In this document: positions 29,727-38,845 of the stretch, piece by piece
How positions within the stretch are numbered: the stretch's first letter is position 1
Layout: each line of letters opens with the position of its first letter
DNA from: Hyphomicrobiales bacterium
GTDB lineage: Bacteria > Pseudomonadota > Alphaproteobacteria > MED-G09
Direction: 5' to 3'
DNA length: 64,000 bases
Assembly: GCA_028339975.1 (NCBI GenBank)
Contig: JAOLDG010000004.1
Location: forward strand, 91,029 to 155,028
Position numbers and translations under genes: made by a program
Notes under the pieces: generated by a model
Told to the model about the DNA's origin: nothing
Database searches by the model: none
What the model saw: the letters and a program-made list of their open reading frames with translations, nothing else

Positions 29727-30018
29727 TCTGGTTTACCAGATATAGTGATAAACGGTTGATGTAATAAACTATTCGGACCCGGGGGCGGTACCCGGCACCT
29801 CCACCATTTAAATAATTTATGGGGGTGAAATAGGATCGACGAGAGCGTAAAGATCTTCTTTTTACTCGGCATTGTTCCGCCGTTATCGGGCTATTATATA
29901 GAAGCAAAACGCGACTATGCAGAGTATGCTCTCGCAGCTTAATGTGTGAGTAACTCAAATTAACTCCTAATTATTTGCATAATTAGGCGGGGTTTGAGGG
30001 GCACCTGGCAACAGAAGC
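29727..30018 (+). ncRNA. ssrA: Transfer-messenger RNA, circularly permuted (two-piece)
   Basis: The tRNA-like 3' part comes first. A T-arm CCGGG/CCCGG (29779-29783 with 29791-29795) and CACCTCC lead to ACCA at 29803-29806. After a 14-nt intervening segment, the 5' end GGGGGTG (29821-29827) pairs fully with CACCTCC to rebuild the acceptor stem. The tag frame from GCA 29904 to TAA 29940-29942 encodes AKRDYAEYALAA. The coding piece ends near CCTGGCAACAGAAG, typical of alphaproteobacteria. It rescues stalled ribosomes and tags products for proteolysis. Transcript ends are approximate. Confidence 0.95.
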
Positions 30019-30021
30019 TCC

Positions 30022-30043
30022 TTGTTTAATTCTCATTAAACAA
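30022..30043 (+). terminator. Hairpin after ssrA
   Basis: A perfect 9-bp inverted repeat TTGTTTAAT/ATTAAACAA around a TCTC loop directly follows the tmRNA coding piece. There is no U-tract after it, and the fumC ribosome site (GGAG, 30050-30053) is seven bases on. It may be a processing or weak termination element. Confidence 0.5.
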
Positions 30044-30060
30044 ACCTTTGGAGATAACCT

Positions 30061-31452
30061 GTGAAAGACAAAAGAGAAGAAACTGACGCGTTTGGTAAGA
30101 TAAGTGTCTCAAATGATAAATACTGGGGAGCACAAACACAAAGGTCTTTAAAGAATTTTAAAATTGGTGGTGAGGTGATACCGTTACCGTTAGTCAGAGC
30201 ATTAGGAGTTGTTAAGTTAGCTGCCGCCTCTGTAAATAAAGAAATGGGTACTCTTAAGCCTAAAATTGCTAATGCAATAGGAAGGGCTTCTAAAGAAGTA
30301 ATTAATGGAAAATTAGACGATCACTTTCCCTTAGTAGTCTGGCAAACAGGTTCAGGGACCCAATCAAATATGAATGCTAATGAAGTCATTTCAAATAGGG
30401 CAATTCAAATATTGGGGGGTAAAATAGGATCAAAGAATCCAGTTCACCCAAATGACCATTGCAATCTATCTCAATCATCAAATGACACATTTCCAACAGC
30501 GATGCATATAGCGGCTGCGCTAGAAATCTCTAATAACCTAATTCCTGCAATGGAAAAACTTGCTCTTTCATTAGAAAAAAAATCAAAAGAATTTAATAAA
30601 ATTATTAAGATAGGTCGTACACACCTTCAAGATGCAACGCCTGTTACCTTGGGGCAAGAATTTTCTGGTTACCATACACAAATAAACAAAGGGATTGAGA
30701 GAGTTAAAAAATCATCAGAAGAGCTTTATTTTTTAGCTCAAGGAGGAACTGCTGTAGGAACTGGCCTAAATTCAAAAAAAGGTTTTGATAAAAAATTCGC
30801 AGCAGAATGTAAAAAAATAACCGGGCTTCCCTTTAAAACTTCATTAAATAAATTTGAAGCTTTGGCAACTCACGATTCTATGGTTGAAGTCTCAGGGAGT
30901 CTTAATACTATAGCAACTTCACTTTTTAAAATCGCTAATGATATTAGATTACTTGGCTCAGGTCCAAGATCTGGTCTAGGAGAAATTCAATTACCTGAAA
31001 ATGAACCTGGATCATCAATTATGCCAGGAAAGGTTAATCCAACTCAATGCGAAGCAATGACGATGTTGTGCCTTCAAGTAATGGGAAATCATTCAACAAT
31101 AAGTATGGCAGGAAGTCAGGGTCATTTTGAATTAAATGTTTTTAAACCTGTGATCGCTTACAATATTCTTCAGTCAATTAAATTGTTAGGTGATGGATGC
31201 TTAAGTTTCACAAGCAACTGTATCGATGGAGTAAAGCCTAACAAAGAAAGAATTAAAGAACTTCTAAATAGCTCCTTAATGTTAGTTACTGCCTTGGCTC
31301 CTGTAATTGGTTATGATAACGCTTCAAAAATAGCGAAAACTGCTCATAAAAATGGTACAACACTTAAAGAGGAAGCTGTTAAACTAGGCTTTATTGATGA
31401 ATCTGACTACGAGAAAATAGTAAAACCTGAAAAAATGATTTCACCTTCTTAA
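30061..31452 (+). CDS. fumC: Class II fumarate hydratase
   Basis: 463 residues. It interconverts fumarate and malate in the TCA cycle. It shows the [14 protein letters not shown] block, [20 protein letters not shown] and the superfamily signature [11 protein letters not shown]. No iron-sulfur cysteines are needed in this class. The start is GTG 30061 with GGAG upstream; no earlier frame is available because the tmRNA gene ends there. A ribbon-helix-helix gene follows after three bases. Confidence 0.97.
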   Translation: MKDKREETDAFGKISVSNDKYWGAQTQRSLKNFKIGGEVIPLPLVRALGVVKLAAASVNKEMGTLKPKIANAIGRASKEVINGKLDDHFPLVVWQTGSGTQSNMNANEVISNRAIQILGGKIGSKNPVHPNDHCNLSQSSNDTFPTAMHIAAALEISNNLIPAMEKLALSLEKKSKEFNKIIKIGRTHLQDATPVTLGQEFSGYHTQINKGIERVKKSSEELYFLAQGGTAVGTGLNSKKGFDKKFAAECKKITGLPFKTSLNKFEALATHDSMVEVSGSLNTIATSLFKIANDIRLLGSGPRSGLGEIQLPENEPGSSIMPGKVNPTQCEAMTMLCLQVMGNHSTISMAGSQGHFELNVFKPVIAYNILQSIKLLGDGCLSFTSNCIDGVKPNKERIKELLNSSLMLVTALAPVIGYDNASKIAKTAHKNGTTLKEEAVKLGFIDESDYEKIVKPEKMISPS

Positions 31453-31455
31453 CTA

Positions 31456-31674
31456 ATGCTCAATCAAATAAAAAAATCTCTGATTTTATCTGGCCATAAG
31501 ACAAGTGTTGCCCTTGAAGAAGATTTCTGGACTGCTCTAGATAGTATTGCAAAGAATAAAAACACAAGCGTAGATTCTATTATTCAGAAAATTGATAAAT
31601 ATGAAAGAAAAGGAAGTTTAGCATCTGCATTGAGAGTTTTTATTCTTAATTTTTTTATTGAGATGAAAAAATGA
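31456..31674 (+). CDS. Small ribbon-helix-helix domain protein
   Basis: 72 residues: LILSGHKTSVALEEDFWTAL forms the ribbon and first helix, then SVDSIIQKID and SLASALRVFILNFF. This is the RHH_4 type of putative DNA-binding protein found next to fumC in many alphaproteobacteria. It starts three bases after the fumC stop, so it is cotranscribed. Its target is unknown; control of fumC is a natural but untested guess. Confidence 0.8.
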   Translation: MLNQIKKSLILSGHKTSVALEEDFWTALDSIAKNKNTSVDSIIQKIDKYERKGSLASALRVFILNFFIEMKK

Positions 31675-31754
31675 TGAATCATTGTACGAAAGAGTAGTAA
31701 ATAATAAATAAGCTTTCTAAAACCTTTTGCCTCTCTTAAAAATAAAGATAAATT

Positions 31755-33989
31755 ATGCTAAAAATAAATGAATTAGATGCATTCAAAAAATTAAATGATG
31801 TCCAAAAAGAAGCAGTCCTTCATGATAACGGACCTTTACTAGTTCTGGCTGGCGCCGGAACAGGTAAAACAGGTGTATTAACAACAAGATTAGCTAGAAT
31901 ACTTATGGAAAATATGGCTCTACCAGGCGAAATATTATCTGTAACATTTACAAATAAAGCTGCTAATGAAATGAAAAATAGGGTTGGAGGCCTTATAGGG
32001 GATATGGTAACTGGACTAAAGTGGTTAGGAACCTTTCACTCAATTGGGGCACAAATTTTACGCCAATACCCAGAGAAGGTGGGACTAAAAAATGGTTTTA
32101 TTATTTTAGACACCGATGATCAATTAAGGCTATTAAAGCAACTTATAAAAGATGAAAATATTGATGATAAGAAATGGTCTGCAAAGGGTCTTTTATCCCT
32201 AATTGATAAATGGAAAAATAAAGGCTTAGGTCCCCATCAAATCAATTCGGACCATGGTGACTATTTTGCTAATGGCAAAGGTAAGGTTTTATATAAAAAA
32301 TACCAGCAACAATTAAAATTTTTTAATGCCGCTGACTTCGGTGATCTTATTCTTGAATGCATCAGATTGTTTAACGAAAATCCAGATATTTTAGAAAATT
32401 TTCAGAACCGATTTAAATATATGCTTGTTGACGAGTATCAGGACACCAATACATCACAGTATTTATTACTAAAATTACTTTCTGGTAAATGGATGAATAT
32501 CTGTTGCGTAGGAGATGATGATCAATCCATTTATTCTTGGAGAGGGGCTGAGGTAACAAATATATTAAAATTTGAGAAGGATTTCTCTAATGCAAAAATT
32601 ATTCGACTAGAACAAAATTATAGATCTACTGGAAATATACTTGCTGCAGCTTCAAAATTAATTGAATCTAACGAATCAAGATTTGGAAAAACTTTATGGA
32701 CTTCATCTAGCGGAGGAGAAAAAGTTTCAGTAACATCCACCTGGGATGGTGAAGAAGAAGCAAGAATAATAACCGATGAAATAGAACAACATTCATTAAA
32801 TAAAAAAAACTTAGATGAAGTTGCTATTTTAGTTCGCGCAAGTTTTCAAATGAGAGAATTTGAGGATAGATTTGTATCTGTTGGCCTACCTTATAAAGTA
32901 ATTGGGGGACCCCGATTTTATGAAAGAAAGGAAATACGCGATGCAAATGCCTATTTTCGTTTAGCTATTCAACCAAATGATAGTCTTGCTCTCGAGAGAG
33001 TTCTAAATACTCCGAAAAGAGGAATAGGAGAGACTACGCTGAAAAAAATAAAGCAATACGCAAAGAACAATAATATATCAACTATAGATTCTATTAGAGA
33101 CCTAATCAAAACCTCTGAAATAAAACCAAAGACTAAAGTATCTCTTAAACATTTTGTAGAACTTACAGAAAGATGGAATGATCTCATAGGGGAAAGAAGT
33201 CATTACGATATGGCTGAAATAATTTTAGAGGATTCTGGTTACTTAGAAATGCTTCGTAACGATGACTCAATAACAGCAGCAGGTCGGTTAGATAATATAA
33301 AGGAATTATTTAGATCAATTGAACCTTTTGAAAGTCTAAATGCTTATCTCGAACATATATCCTTAGTAATGGAGATTGATAAGAATCCCGAAGGAAATAA
33401 AGTAAGTCTGATGACTTACCATGCGGCAAAAGGGTTGGAATTTGATTATGTTTACCTTCCTGGTTGGGAAGAAGGGGTTTTTCCAAACCAGCGGTCATTG
33501 GACGAAGGAGGGATAAAGTCACTAGAGGAAGAAAGAAGGCTTGCATATGTTGGAATTACGAGAGCAAAAGTTAAGTCATCAATATTTTATGCTGCAAATA
33601 GAAAAATGCATAATCAATGGCTCTCTAGCATACCATCAAGATTTGTAAGTGAACTTCCCGAGGATAATATTGAAGTTAATTTATCACATTTTTCAGGGAA
33701 TAAGGGTAGTTTTACAGATATAAAAGAGGATATCTTTGATCAGTCAGACTATAGCACTCCTGGCTGGGAAAGGGCCCAAATTCAGAGTTCAAATAATAAA
33801 AAAACACCAGAAAATATTACTGTTACCTCAGTTGATACGAGCTCAAAATTTTCTATAGGTTCTCTTGTTTATCATAAGAAATTTGGTCAGGGCAAGATTG
33901 AATCCGTTGATGGAAAAAAATTAACAATTAATTTTGGAGGTAACGGGACAAGAAAGGTAATGGAAAATTTTATCGATATGGCTAACTAA
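31755..33989 (+). CDS. uvrD: UvrD/PcrA-type superfamily 1 DNA helicase
   Basis: 744 residues. A 3'-5' helicase for nucleotide excision and mismatch repair. Motifs: Walker A GAGTGKT (33-39), SVTFTNKAANEM (Ia), VDEYQDTN (II), GDDDQSIYSWRGA (III), EQNYRST (IV), MTYHAAKGLEFDYVYLPGWEEGVFPNQRS (V, discontinuous in cited parts) and RLAYVGITRAK (VI). The C-terminus has a Tudor-like PcrA/UvrD tail (VYHKKFGQGKIESVDG). The gene stands alone between fumC-RHH and pepP on the same strand. Confidence 0.95.
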   Translation: MLKINELDAFKKLNDVQKEAVLHDNGPLLVLAGAGTGKTGVLTTRLARILMENMALPGEILSVTFTNKAANEMKNRVGGLIGDMVTGLKWLGTFHSIGAQILRQYPEKVGLKNGFIILDTDDQLRLLKQLIKDENIDDKKWSAKGLLSLIDKWKNKGLGPHQINSDHGDYFANGKGKVLYKKYQQQLKFFNAADFGDLILECIRLFNENPDILENFQNRFKYMLVDEYQDTNTSQYLLLKLLSGKWMNICCVGDDDQSIYSWRGAEVTNILKFEKDFSNAKIIRLEQNYRSTGNILAAASKLIESNESRFGKTLWTSSSGGEKVSVTSTWDGEEEARIITDEIEQHSLNKKNLDEVAILVRASFQMREFEDRFVSVGLPYKVIGGPRFYERKEIRDANAYFRLAIQPNDSLALERVLNTPKRGIGETTLKKIKQYAKNNNISTIDSIRDLIKTSEIKPKTKVSLKHFVELTERWNDLIGERSHYDMAEIILEDSGYLEMLRNDDSITAAGRLDNIKELFRSIEPFESLNAYLEHISLVMEIDKNPEGNKVSLMTYHAAKGLEFDYVYLPGWEEGVFPNQRSLDEGGIKSLEEERRLAYVGITRAKVKSSIFYAANRKMHNQWLSSIPSRFVSELPEDNIEVNLSHFSGNKGSFTDIKEDIFDQSDYSTPGWERAQIQSSNNKKTPENITVTSVDTSSKFSIGSLVYHKKFGQGKIESVDGKKLTINFGGNGTRKVMENFIDMAN

Positions 33990-34035
33990 TTTTCTATTTC
34001 TTTATTAGGCAAGCTATAATGTGTTATAAAAATTT

Positions 34036-35814
34036 ATGAAAAATTCTATCAGTCATAATATTAAAAAACTTAGATCATATCTAAAAATAGAAAAATTAGA
34101 TGGCTTTATTATTCCGCATGAAGATGAATTTCTTACGGAATACACACCCACATCATCAGACAGATTAAAATGGATTAGTGGATTTACCGGTTCAGCTGGT
34201 TCGTCAATTATAACTCAAAATAGTGCAGCTATTTTTGTTGATGGGAGATATACAACCCAGGTTAAAATGGAGAGTCCTTCAGATATTTTTAATTTTGAGG
34301 ATTTTACTCTTGATGGTCAGAGAAAATGGATGAAAAATAATACTAGCCATGGGTTTAAATTGGGATTCAGTCCAAAACTTTTATCATTAAATAAATTTAT
34401 GGTTCTTAAAAAATTAACTGAAGAAAAAAATATAAAGCTAATAGAAAGTGAAAATATTATCGATGAAATATGGACTGACAGACCAAAGGAGCCAAACGGA
34501 AAGGTAATACATCATGAAGAAAAATTTTCTGGTAAAAGCTTTAAAGAAAAAAAAATAAATCTAATAGAAAAGCTAAAAGAAGAAGATACAGACTCACTTT
34601 TTATATCTGAATCCGACAATACATGCTGGTTATTAAATATTAGAGGTAGTGATTTAGATTACACTCCACTATTAAGATGTTTTTCTATTTTTGAAAAAAA
34701 TGGAAAGGTCTTTCTTTTTTCCAACCATACCGTGGAAGGGCAAATAGAAGAATATTTTAGGAAAAATGAAATTACAATATTACCATTAAAAGATATTAAA
34801 GATTTTATTGTAAGTGCAAAATATAAAAAAACATTATTTGATCCAAATACAACTCCCCTAGAAATAGCAGAAATAATTCAATCAAATTCCTCTTCTTTTA
34901 TTTTAAAACCTAACCCATGCAGCCTAATGAAGGCTTGTAAAAACCCTATTGAGATAAAAGGTTCAAAAAAAGCTCATATACGTGACGGGGTTGCCTTAAC
35001 TAAATTCCTATTCTGGCTTGATCAGGAGGCTGAAGAAAATTCAATTGATGAATTAACGGTAGAAGAAAAACTCCTAGATTTTAGAAAAGAGAATAAGGAG
35101 TTAAAATCATTATCTTTTAGTACAATTGCAGGAACCGGAGGTAATGCAGCGATTGTTCATTATAAGGCAAATAAAAAAACAAATAAAATATTAAAATCTG
35201 GGGATATTTTTTTATTGGACTCAGGCGGTCAATATGCTGACGGAACAACCGATGTTACCAGAACAATAGCTATTTTTTCTAAAAATAATATAAACGAAGA
35301 AATAAAAGATAGGTTTACTAGGGTGCTGAAAGGTCATATTGCTATAGCTACTTCAATATTTCCAAAAGGTACGAAAGGTTTAGATTTAGACCCTCTAGCT
35401 CGAAAATATTTATTAGAAATTGGACTAAATTATAACCATGGAACAGGACACGGCGTTGGATCTTTTCTTGGCGTTCATGAGGGTCCACAAAATATCTCAC
35501 CTCTAGGTTCTGAAGAAATAAGAGAAGGAATGATAATCTCTAATGAGCCAGGGTTTTATAAAGAAAATGAATACGGTATTAGAATTGAAAACTTAATTTT
35601 TGTAAAAGAGAAAGAGGATGATAAGAAATTTTTATATTTTGAAACATTAACAATGTCGCCAATTGATAAATCATTAATAGATATAAAGCTTTTAGACTTA
35701 AAAGAAAAAACTTGGTTAAATAATTATCACACTAAAGTCTTTAATAAAGTGTCTCCATTTTTAAATATTACAGAAAAAAAATGGTTAAAAATAAATTGTG
35801 ATCCTATTCACTAA
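34036..35814 (+). CDS. Xaa-Pro aminopeptidase, large (three-domain) form, M24B
   Basis: 592 residues. Two creatinase-type N-terminal domains (LDGFIIPHEDEFLTEYTP; FISESDNTCWLLNIRG) precede a pita-bread domain. The metal ligands sit in LLDSGGQYADGTTDVTRT, GTGHGVGSFLGVHEGP, SNEPGFY and GIRIENL. It removes N-terminal residues before proline. The length matches the eukaryote-like APP1 type, not the 440-residue E. coli PepP. A perfect TATAAT (34015-34020) ends only 15 bases before the ATG and there is no ribosome site, so a very short or leaderless message is possible. The 3' end overlaps ligA by 11 bp, convergently. Confidence 0.93.
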   Translation: MKNSISHNIKKLRSYLKIEKLDGFIIPHEDEFLTEYTPTSSDRLKWISGFTGSAGSSIITQNSAAIFVDGRYTTQVKMESPSDIFNFEDFTLDGQRKWMKNNTSHGFKLGFSPKLLSLNKFMVLKKLTEEKNIKLIESENIIDEIWTDRPKEPNGKVIHHEEKFSGKSFKEKKINLIEKLKEEDTDSLFISESDNTCWLLNIRGSDLDYTPLLRCFSIFEKNGKVFLFSNHTVEGQIEEYFRKNEITILPLKDIKDFIVSAKYKKTLFDPNTTPLEIAEIIQSNSSSFILKPNPCSLMKACKNPIEIKGSKKAHIRDGVALTKFLFWLDQEAEENSIDELTVEEKLLDFRKENKELKSLSFSTIAGTGGNAAIVHYKANKKTNKILKSGDIFLLDSGGQYADGTTDVTRTIAIFSKNNINEEIKDRFTRVLKGHIAIATSIFPKGTKGLDLDPLARKYLLEIGLNYNHGTGHGVGSFLGVHEGPQNISPLGSEEIREGMIISNEPGFYKENEYGIRIENLIFVKEKEDDKKFLYFETLTMSPIDKSLIDIKLLDLKEKTWLNNYHTKVFNKVSPFLNITEKKWLKINCDPIH

Positions 35815-37939
35815 TGAAAGTATTCCACTCTTCTTCGGAAAATATCTTTATACCAAAATCTTTTGCTTTTTCAATCTTTGATAATGTTGGCTTACTTCCA
35901 GCAATAAGAAAATTTGTCTTTTTGGATAAAGATGAGGATAATTTTGCACCTAAAATTTCAATTTTAACTTTAGCTTCCGCTCTGCTCATACTTTCTAAAC
36001 TTCCAGTTATCAAAACTGTTTTATTAGAAATCTTAGTATCCTTTATTTCCCTATCAAAGTTTTTAATAATGACACCTGATTTTATTAAGTCATAAATTAA
36101 GTTCCTAGATTCTAAATTTAAAAAAAAGTCCATTATTGATATCGCTACTTTTTTTCCAACTCCGTCAAGCGACAGGATATCGCTTAATGCGTCTATAGAA
36201 TTATCAGCTGAAAAAATATCTAACATTTTTTCTATCGACTTATAGTGTCCCGCTAAAAGACCAGCAGATGTTAAGCCCAAATGCCTTATACCTAAAGAAA
36301 AAAGGAAGCGATCCAATTCAATTTCTTTTTTACTATTGATTGATTTAAATAATTTTAGGGCGCTATCCTTTATTGTGCCAATCTTATTGGGAGATCCTGA
36401 CGTGTAGCGCCAGAAAGATGGTGGGTTATCTTTATATCTTCTCTCAATATAAAAAATATCAACTGGTGATTCAATAATTTTTTCAGCAAAATAATCATCG
36501 ATTTGCTTTTGTCCTAACCCTTCAATATCAAATGCGCCTTTTGATACAAAATGCTTAATTCTCTCGATTGCTTGTGCAGAGCAAGTAAGTCCGCCAGTAC
36601 AACGAATATACTTTTCTTCTTTTTCTATATTACCAGATAAAATAAGGTCTTTTTCAGCTTTTGCTCCACACACAGGGCAATTAACCGGCGGAACTATTGG
36701 TTCAATATTCTTTAAACGTTTTTCTTTAATAACCTTAATGACTTGAGGAATAACATCACCCGCCCTTTGTACCCAAACCATATCGCCAATACGAATGTCT
36801 TTTCTAGAAACTTCTTCAAAATTATGAAGACTAGCATTTGAAATTAACGCTCCCCCAATAGCAATAGGCTGAAGCCTAGCAACAGGAGTGAGGACACCTG
36901 TTCTTCCAACCTGTATCTCAACATCAATAATTTTTGTAACAGCTCTTTCTGCTGGAAACTTATGAGCTATTGCCCACCTAGGGTGGTGCTCAGTTGATTG
37001 CAATCGCTCTCTTAAGTCTAGCCTATTGAGTTTATAAACAATACCGTCAATATCGTAGCCAAGATCTGGTCTTTTTTCTAAAATATCATTATAAAAAATA
37101 ATTAAATCATCAATAGTTTTAAAAATTCCAAAATTTTTATTAATAGGGAAACCAAGATCCTTAAAGAAATTTATTAAATCATAATGATTATCGTATGGTA
37201 ATGAACTTGAATCTCCCCAGGCATAAGCAAAAAATTCTAACGACCTCTTTGATGTCTCTTTTGAGTCCAATTGCTTTAAAGATCCTGCCGCCGCATTTCG
37301 AGGATTTTTAAAAGGTTCTTTACCCTGTTCCACCTGAATCTTATTAAGGGAATAAAAATTATCATGCGACATATAAACCTCGCCTCTAATTTCTAAAACT
37401 TTTGGTGCTCTCTTTTTGTCGATAGTTAAGGGGACACCTTTGATTGTCTTAATGTTTTCAGTTATATCCTCACCAAATAATCCATTGCCTCTTGTTGCTG
37501 CAACCGTAAGCTCACCATTTTCATATAATAAACTAGCAGATAAACCATCAATTTTTGGTTCTGCAACGTACTCAATAACTGTATTGTCATTAATCATAAG
37601 GAAGTTTTTTATACCATCATTCCACGAAACAACCTCTTCTCTGTTTTTTGCATTTTGTATAGAAAGCATTGGAAGCGAGTGTTTAACTTTACCAAATTTT
37701 TCAGATGGCTCCGCACCCACCCTAAGAGATGGTGATGTAGCTAGAACTAGAGAAGGAAAATTAGCTTCGATTTTGAGTATAGACCTTCTTAGATCGTCAT
37801 ATTCATTATCAGGAATCTTAGGATTATGCTCTCTATAATAATATTCGTCATGCTTATTTACTTCAGAATATAATTTGGAAAGTTCTTTTTTTGCTTTAGA
37901 TACTAAAGAAACATCATCCCTATTGTTAGATTTTGTCAT
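35804..37939 (-). CDS. ligA: NAD+-dependent DNA ligase
   Basis: 711 residues. Seals nicks in replication and repair. The Ia domain has DEYYYREHNP; the adenylated lysine is Lys129 in AEPKIDG. The Zn finger has cysteines in CPVCGA and CTGGLTC. HhH repeats follow (FDIEGLGQKQ, LSLDGVGKKV), and the BRCT domain is at the C-terminus (TVLITGSLESMSRAEAK). It lies 7 bp after bamD. In many alphaproteobacteria recN sits between bamD and ligA, but here it is missing. Confidence 0.96.
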   Translation of the reverse strand: MTKSNNRDDVSLVSKAKKELSKLYSEVNKHDEYYYREHNPKIPDNEYDDLRRSILKIEANFPSLVLATSPSLRVGAEPSEKFGKVKHSLPMLSIQNAKNREEVVSWNDGIKNFLMINDNTVIEYVAEPKIDGLSASLLYENGELTVAATRGNGLFGEDITENIKTIKGVPLTIDKKRAPKVLEIRGEVYMSHDNFYSLNKIQVEQGKEPFKNPRNAAAGSLKQLDSKETSKRSLEFFAYAWGDSSSLPYDNHYDLINFFKDLGFPINKNFGIFKTIDDLIIFYNDILEKRPDLGYDIDGIVYKLNRLDLRERLQSTEHHPRWAIAHKFPAERAVTKIIDVEIQVGRTGVLTPVARLQPIAIGGALISNASLHNFEEVSRKDIRIGDMVWVQRAGDVIPQVIKVIKEKRLKNIEPIVPPVNCPVCGAKAEKDLILSGNIEKEEKYIRCTGGLTCSAQAIERIKHFVSKGAFDIEGLGQKQIDDYFAEKIIESPVDIFYIERRYKDNPPSFWRYTSGSPNKIGTIKDSALKLFKSINSKKEIELDRFLFSLGIRHLGLTSAGLLAGHYKSIEKMLDIFSADNSIDALSDILSLDGVGKKVAISIMDFFLNLESRNLIYDLIKSGVIIKNFDREIKDTKISNKTVLITGSLESMSRAEAKVKIEILGAKLSSSLSKKTNFLIAGSKPTLSKIEKAKDFGIKIFSEEEWNTFISE

Positions 37940-37946
37940 TTGCCTA

Positions 37947-38705
37947 TTATTCAGTATTACCTTTTATCAAATTATAACTATCATTATACCAATCACTGTT
38001 AGGGAAATTATGACCCAATACAGAAGCTGTTTTATAAGCTTCGTCAATAAGCCCCATAGATAGATAAGCCTCTACAGTTCTATGAAGTGCCTCAGGAACA
38101 TGACTCGTTGTCTGATAATCAACAGTTACAATTCTAAATCTATTGATGGCAGCAAGAAAAGCCTTTTTCTTTAGATAATATCTTCCAATATACATTTCTT
38201 TACCGGCTAAATGATCATTAGTAAGATCAATCTTCATTTGAGAATCTCTTGCGTAGTCAGTGTCAGGGTACCTCCTGATAACCTCGACAAACGACTCCAA
38301 TGCTAACTCCGTAATTCTTTGATCTCTAGCAACATCTTGAATTCTTTCATAATATGATTGCCCAATAAGGTAGTATGCATAAACAGCATGTTTATTCCCA
38401 GGGTGTAAGGAAATAAATCTTTGTGCGGTTGAGATTGATTGATCATATTTATTTTGTAAATAATAAGCGTAAGCTGACATCAGCATGGATCTTCTCGCCC
38501 AAGATGAGTAAGGATGTTGCCTTTCCACTTCATCAAATTCAAAAGCGGCTTGTTGAACCCTCCCTCTTTCAAGATTATAAACTGCATTATTATAAATCGC
38601 AGCTAAAGATCTTTCTCTATACTCAGGTCTTTCTTCTGAGCTCGAGCAAGCAGCAAGGAAAAGAGTAGCAAATATTAAAATCTTATTTAAGTTTTTTTTT
38701 CTCAA
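37947..38705 (-). CDS. bamD: Outer-membrane assembly lipoprotein BamD
   Basis: 252 residues. The lipobox LAAC with Cys20 follows a short signal peptide. TPR-like repeats (AIYNNAVYNLERGRVQQAAFEFDEV, in parts; YAYYLQNKYDQSISTAQRFI; AYYLIGQSYYERI) match BamD/ComL. It works with BamA to insert beta-barrels. It lies between lpxC and ligA as in other alphaproteobacteria and has its own candidate promoter in the 140-bp gap after lpxC. Confidence 0.95.
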   Translation of the reverse strand: MRKKNLNKILIFATLFLAACSSSEERPEYRERSLAAIYNNAVYNLERGRVQQAAFEFDEVERQHPYSSWARRSMLMSAYAYYLQNKYDQSISTAQRFISLHPGNKHAVYAYYLIGQSYYERIQDVARDQRITELALESFVEVIRRYPDTDYARDSQMKIDLTNDHLAGKEMYIGRYYLKKKAFLAAINRFRIVTVDYQTTSHVPEALHRTVEAYLSMGLIDEAYKTASVLGHNFPNSDWYNDSYNLIKGNTE

Positions 38706-38752
38706 GAGATTTCTTCTTATTAGGAAATAATTATTAATATAACAAAGAAATT

Positions 38753-38781
38753 ATTATAAACCCGTTAAAACAATATGTCTT
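38753..38781 (-). promoter_or_regulatory. Candidate promoter of bamD-ligA
   Basis: AAGACA (38781-38776), a 17-nt spacer and a perfect TATAAT (38758-38753) on the transcribed strand lie 48-76 bp upstream of the bamD ATG. This would make bamD-ligA partly independent of the dcw transcript. Confidence 0.5.
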
Positions 38782-38845
38782 TATAAAACTAACTTCTTAA
38801 AATTTTAGATTTTTCATTTAAGAAAATCTCTTCCTCTGAGGATAC

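Noticed and set aside
29704..29958. 84-codon open frame on the minus strand
   Set aside because: It lies across the tmRNA gene, whose paired acceptor stem and tag frame explain the sequence.
30022..30043. Hairpin as a fumC attenuator
   Set aside because: There is no leader frame, and its position fits the 3' end of the tmRNA transcript better.
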